This document shows positions 5,448 through 7,613 of a stretch of DNA of 7,613 nt, in pieces (the first letter of the stretch is position 1; each line of letters opens with the position of its first letter). Under the pieces are notes generated by a model. The model was not told the DNA's origin and did no database searches. It was given only the letters and a program-made list of their open reading frames with translations. The position numbers and the translations under genes were made by a program. This stretch comes from JAICKN01 sp036491415 (lineage in GTDB: Bacteria; Acidobacteriota; Terriglobia; Terriglobales; Acidobacteriaceae), in assembly GCA_036491415.1 (NCBI GenBank), contig DASXCC010000237.1, positions 1 through 7,613 of the forward strand, in the 5' to 3' direction.

Positions 5448-7613
5448 ACTCGTATCGCAATGCCACCATGGGATCGACCGTCGTCGCGCGACGTGCGGGG
5501 AAATAACAAGCCAACAAAGCGGACGCCAACAGCATGAACGAAACTAAGCTGAATGCAGCAAAGTCCACGGTGCCGACGCCAAATAACACGCTGCGCATCG
5601 CGCGCCCCACGAAACAAGCGCCCACCAAACCAACACCCAGTCCGATGAGGACCAACACGACGCCTTCTTTCAAAATTAGCTTGAGTACTTGTTCGCGGTT
5701 TGCTCCCAAGGCGATGCGCAGCCCAATTTCGTGGGTCCGTTGCGCAACCATGAACGCCATGACTCCATAAATGCCGATCACGGCCAGCAGAAGTGCCACA
5801 ACCGCAAACGTCCCATATAAAACGGAGGTGAAGCGGTCCCCGACCAGCGATTCGCGCACGATTTGGTCCATCGTTTTCACTTGCGCCAAGGCTAGATCAG
5901 GATCAGAAGAATGCACCGCCGCGGCAATGCTCTTGATCATGGTGTCTGGATTCACCGTAGTGCGAACGGCCATAACGACGCTTGGCCATGGACTTTGATA
6001 GAACGGGACGTTTATCTCTGGAAAGCCGTTGTTGCGGATTCCACCATTATGCACATCGCGGTAAACCCCTACGATCTGCCATTCGATCGGCGGCCCAAGT
6101 TTTGTAACGCCGGGGATTAATTGCTCGACAAGAATGCGTTGGTTTAAGGGGTTTGTATTTTTCAAATATCGATTGGCAAATGTCTCATTTACTACCGCAA
6201 CGGGAACGCTGCCGGCGATATCCTGCTCGGTCAAACTTCGCCCCTTAGTCATCTGAATTCCAAAAGTTTCAAAATAGCCCGGAGTGACCATGGAAAAGCC
6301 GGCGCCGGGACGAGCAGAAGGGTCGCTTACCGGTTTTCCTGCGATGGTAAAAGGCATCCCGAAATATGCACCTTGCAGCGGCATGCCTTCACCAACTTCA
6401 GCTTGGGTTACTCCGGGAAGCGCTTTCGTTTTTTCCAATAGTTGCTGATAGAACGTGATCATCTGCTGGGGCTGAGTAAACTTTTCATCCGGAACATTCA
6501 GACTGAATGTAATGAGATGATCCACTCGAAAACCGGGGTCAACCTTTGCGAGGTTCATGAAGCTATGAATTGCGAGACTCGCACCCGCCAGCAGCGTGAG
6601 CGCCATGGAAAATTCAAGGATTACAAGCGCGCGGCGCAGATTCTGCTTGTTAGAACTGGAAACCGAGCGGCTTCCTTCTTTTAAAGTTTCATTCAGTTGT
6701 AGCCGCGACGCCTGCCAGGCAGGAGCACACCCAAAAAGAACGCCTGCCAGCATAGTCATGATTGAAGTAAACAGCAGAACTGGCACGCTGAGCCGGACGT
6801 CCGCCTCAGACGGCAATGTGTATTGCGGCAGGGCCAGCATGAAACTCTTGATCATTACAAAGCCCAAGGCTGTGCCCAGTACTCCGCCGATGAGCGCCAG
6901 TGCCAGACTCTCGGTTAGGAATTGGCCAAATATCTGTAGGCGCGATGCGCCCAGAGACGCACGTAGCGCTACTTCCTTCTGACGAGTGGAACCTTTTGCT
7001 AAAAGCAGGTTAGCTACATTCACGCACGCGATGAGCAATATGAAACCAACTGCAGCCATTAGCAACCACATGGTCTTGATAATTTCCGGAGGCAAAAAAT
7101 CGTTGTGCAGCGGTTCGACGCTAATGTCCCAGCCCTTGTTTGACTTGGGATAATCCTGCGCGAGCCGGTGCGCAACTACATTCATATCGGCTTGCGCCTG
7201 CGCTACGGTCACCCCCGGCTTTAAACGGCCAAAAACTAACAGCCAATGAAAATCATGATTAATCTGATCTGGCTTGAAGGCGAGCGGAGCAAAGACATCT
7301 CCACTCATCCGATCAGGAGCGCCAGGAGGGCGCACACCTACTACCGTGTAAAGCTCATCATCCAGACGCAGTTGGCTGCCAACGATGTTACGATCCGAAC
7401 CCATGTGCTCCCACATTCGGTGGGTAAGGATGACGACATGGTCTTTTCCCTGTTGCGCTTCGTCCGGTAAAAAATATCGGCCCATCCAAGGCTTTTCCGC
7501 GAAAAACTTGTCGTAAAAGCCAGGAGTTGCGCGACCTCCATCGACCATTTCAGGTGGAAATCCTGGTTTGGACAAATTAAAACTCGCGCCCGTCGAGCTC
7601 ACCAGAGATTGAA
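5446..7613 (-). CDS. ADOP-family MacB/FtsX-like double permease A (partial, N-terminus beyond right edge)
   Basis: Inner-membrane permease with two FtsX-like domains; substrate unknown. The reading frame is open to the window edge, giving 721 visible residues. The GTG at 7600-7602 is an internal valine, not a start. About 90-100 residues, including the first membrane helix, should lie outside. Counting from the first visible residue, the rest of the first MacB-like periplasmic core ends near 175. Helices follow at about 180-205, 232-260 and 274-298. The first coupling-type loop, RQKEVALRASLGAS, is at 210-223. The second half has a helix at about 328-352, a periplasmic core to about 590 (with YFETFGI and GRSLTEQD), and helices at about 597-622, 640-670 and 684-707. 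Its loop RTHEIGLRIALGA is at 625-637. The protein ends in VDPMVALRYE and a TAA stop. It is the first visible gene of the run, 13 bases upstream of permease B. No ATPase domain is seen. Family call is secure; function is not. Confidence 0.95.
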   Translation of the reverse strand, partial: QSLVSSTGASFNLSKPGFPPEMVDGGRATPGFYDKFFAEKPWMGRYFLPDEAQQGKDHVVILTHRMWEHMGSDRNIVGSQLRLDDELYTVVGVRPPGAPDRMSGDVFAPLAFKPDQINHDFHWLLVFGRLKPGVTVAQAQADMNVVAHRLAQDYPKSNKGWDISVEPLHNDFLPPEIIKTMWLLMAAVGFILLIACVNVANLLLAKGSTRQKEVALRASLGASRLQIFGQFLTESLALALIGGVLGTALGFVMIKSFMLALPQYTLPSEADVRLSVPVLLFTSIMTMLAGVLFGCAPAWQASRLQLNETLKEGSRSVSSSNKQNLRRALVILEFSMALTLLAGASLAIHSFMNLAKVDPGFRVDHLITFSLNVPDEKFTQPQQMITFYQQLLEKTKALPGVTQAEVGEGMPLQGAYFGMPFTIAGKPVSDPSARPGAGFSMVTPGYFETFGIQMTKGRSLTEQDIAGSVPVAVVNETFANRYLKNTNPLNQRILVEQLIPGVTKLGPPIEWQIVGVYRDVHNGGIRNNGFPEINVPFYQSPWPSVVMAVRTTVNPDTMIKSIAAAVHSSDPDLALAQVKTMDQIVRESLVGDRFTSVLYGTFAVVALLLAVIGIYGVMAFMVAQRTHEIGLRIALGANREQVLKLILKEGVVLVLIGLGVGLVGACFVGRAMRSVLFGVGTVDFAAFSLVSFMLLASALLACYFPARRATTVDPMVALRYE

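Noticed and set aside
6596..6982. Plus-strand frame of 128 codons within permease A
   Set aside because: Antisense to helices and the coupling loop of permease A; its composition matches a reversed hydrophobic reading frame.
7600..7602. GTG as the start codon of permease A
   Set aside because: The frame stays open upstream to the window edge, and the N-terminal helix and first part of the periplasmic core would be missing, so it is an internal valine.
1..7613. Novel defence, CRISPR, tRNA or mobile element content
   Set aside because: Coding sequence fills nearly the whole window; no array of regular short repeats, tRNA-like cloverleaf, transposase or terminal inverted repeats was seen.

Overview
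The window is one same-direction run of four large membrane-protein genes, all on the minus strand, so the order of transcription runs from high to low coordinates. Each gene encodes a permease of the MacB/FtsX type in the double-permease layout known as the acidobacterial duplicated orphan permease (ADOP) family. The layout is an N-terminal amphipathic segment, one membrane helix, a MacB-like periplasmic core domain, three helices of a first FtsX-like domain, then a second copy of the same set, ending in a conserved VDPMVALRYE tail. ADOP genes are strongly expanded in Acidobacteriota. That expansion, together with a base composition that looks only slightly GC-rich by eye, suggests an acidobacterium of the Terriglobia/Koribacter kind. 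This is an inference from one gene family, and other diderm phyla carry some ADOP-like genes.

Layout in transcription order. Permease A (5446-7613) lacks its N-terminus because it runs off the right edge. Permease B (2988-5432) is complete at 814 residues. Permease C (408-2927) is complete at 839 residues when read from the ATG supported by a Shine-Dalgarno. Permease D (1-402) shows only its first 134 residues and runs off the left edge. Gaps between genes are 13, 60 and 5 bases, so a single polycistronic unit is likely. In two of the three junctions, the GAG codon of the preceding gene's last residue plus its stop codon lies where the next gene's ribosome binding site is expected. No promoter and no convincing terminator is visible; both probably lie outside the window.

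No ATP-binding (ABC ATPase) gene, membrane-fusion protein, outer-membrane channel or PadR-type regulator is present. The absence of a neighbouring ATPase is the defining oddity of the family. All six cytoplasmic loops visible in A, B and C nevertheless keep a recognisable 'R..E...R...GA' coupling-type motif, which suggests that the proteins still contact an ATPase encoded elsewhere. Substrate and physiological role cannot be read from the sequence. The long ORFs on the plus strand lie opposite conserved permease codons and are treated as shadows.
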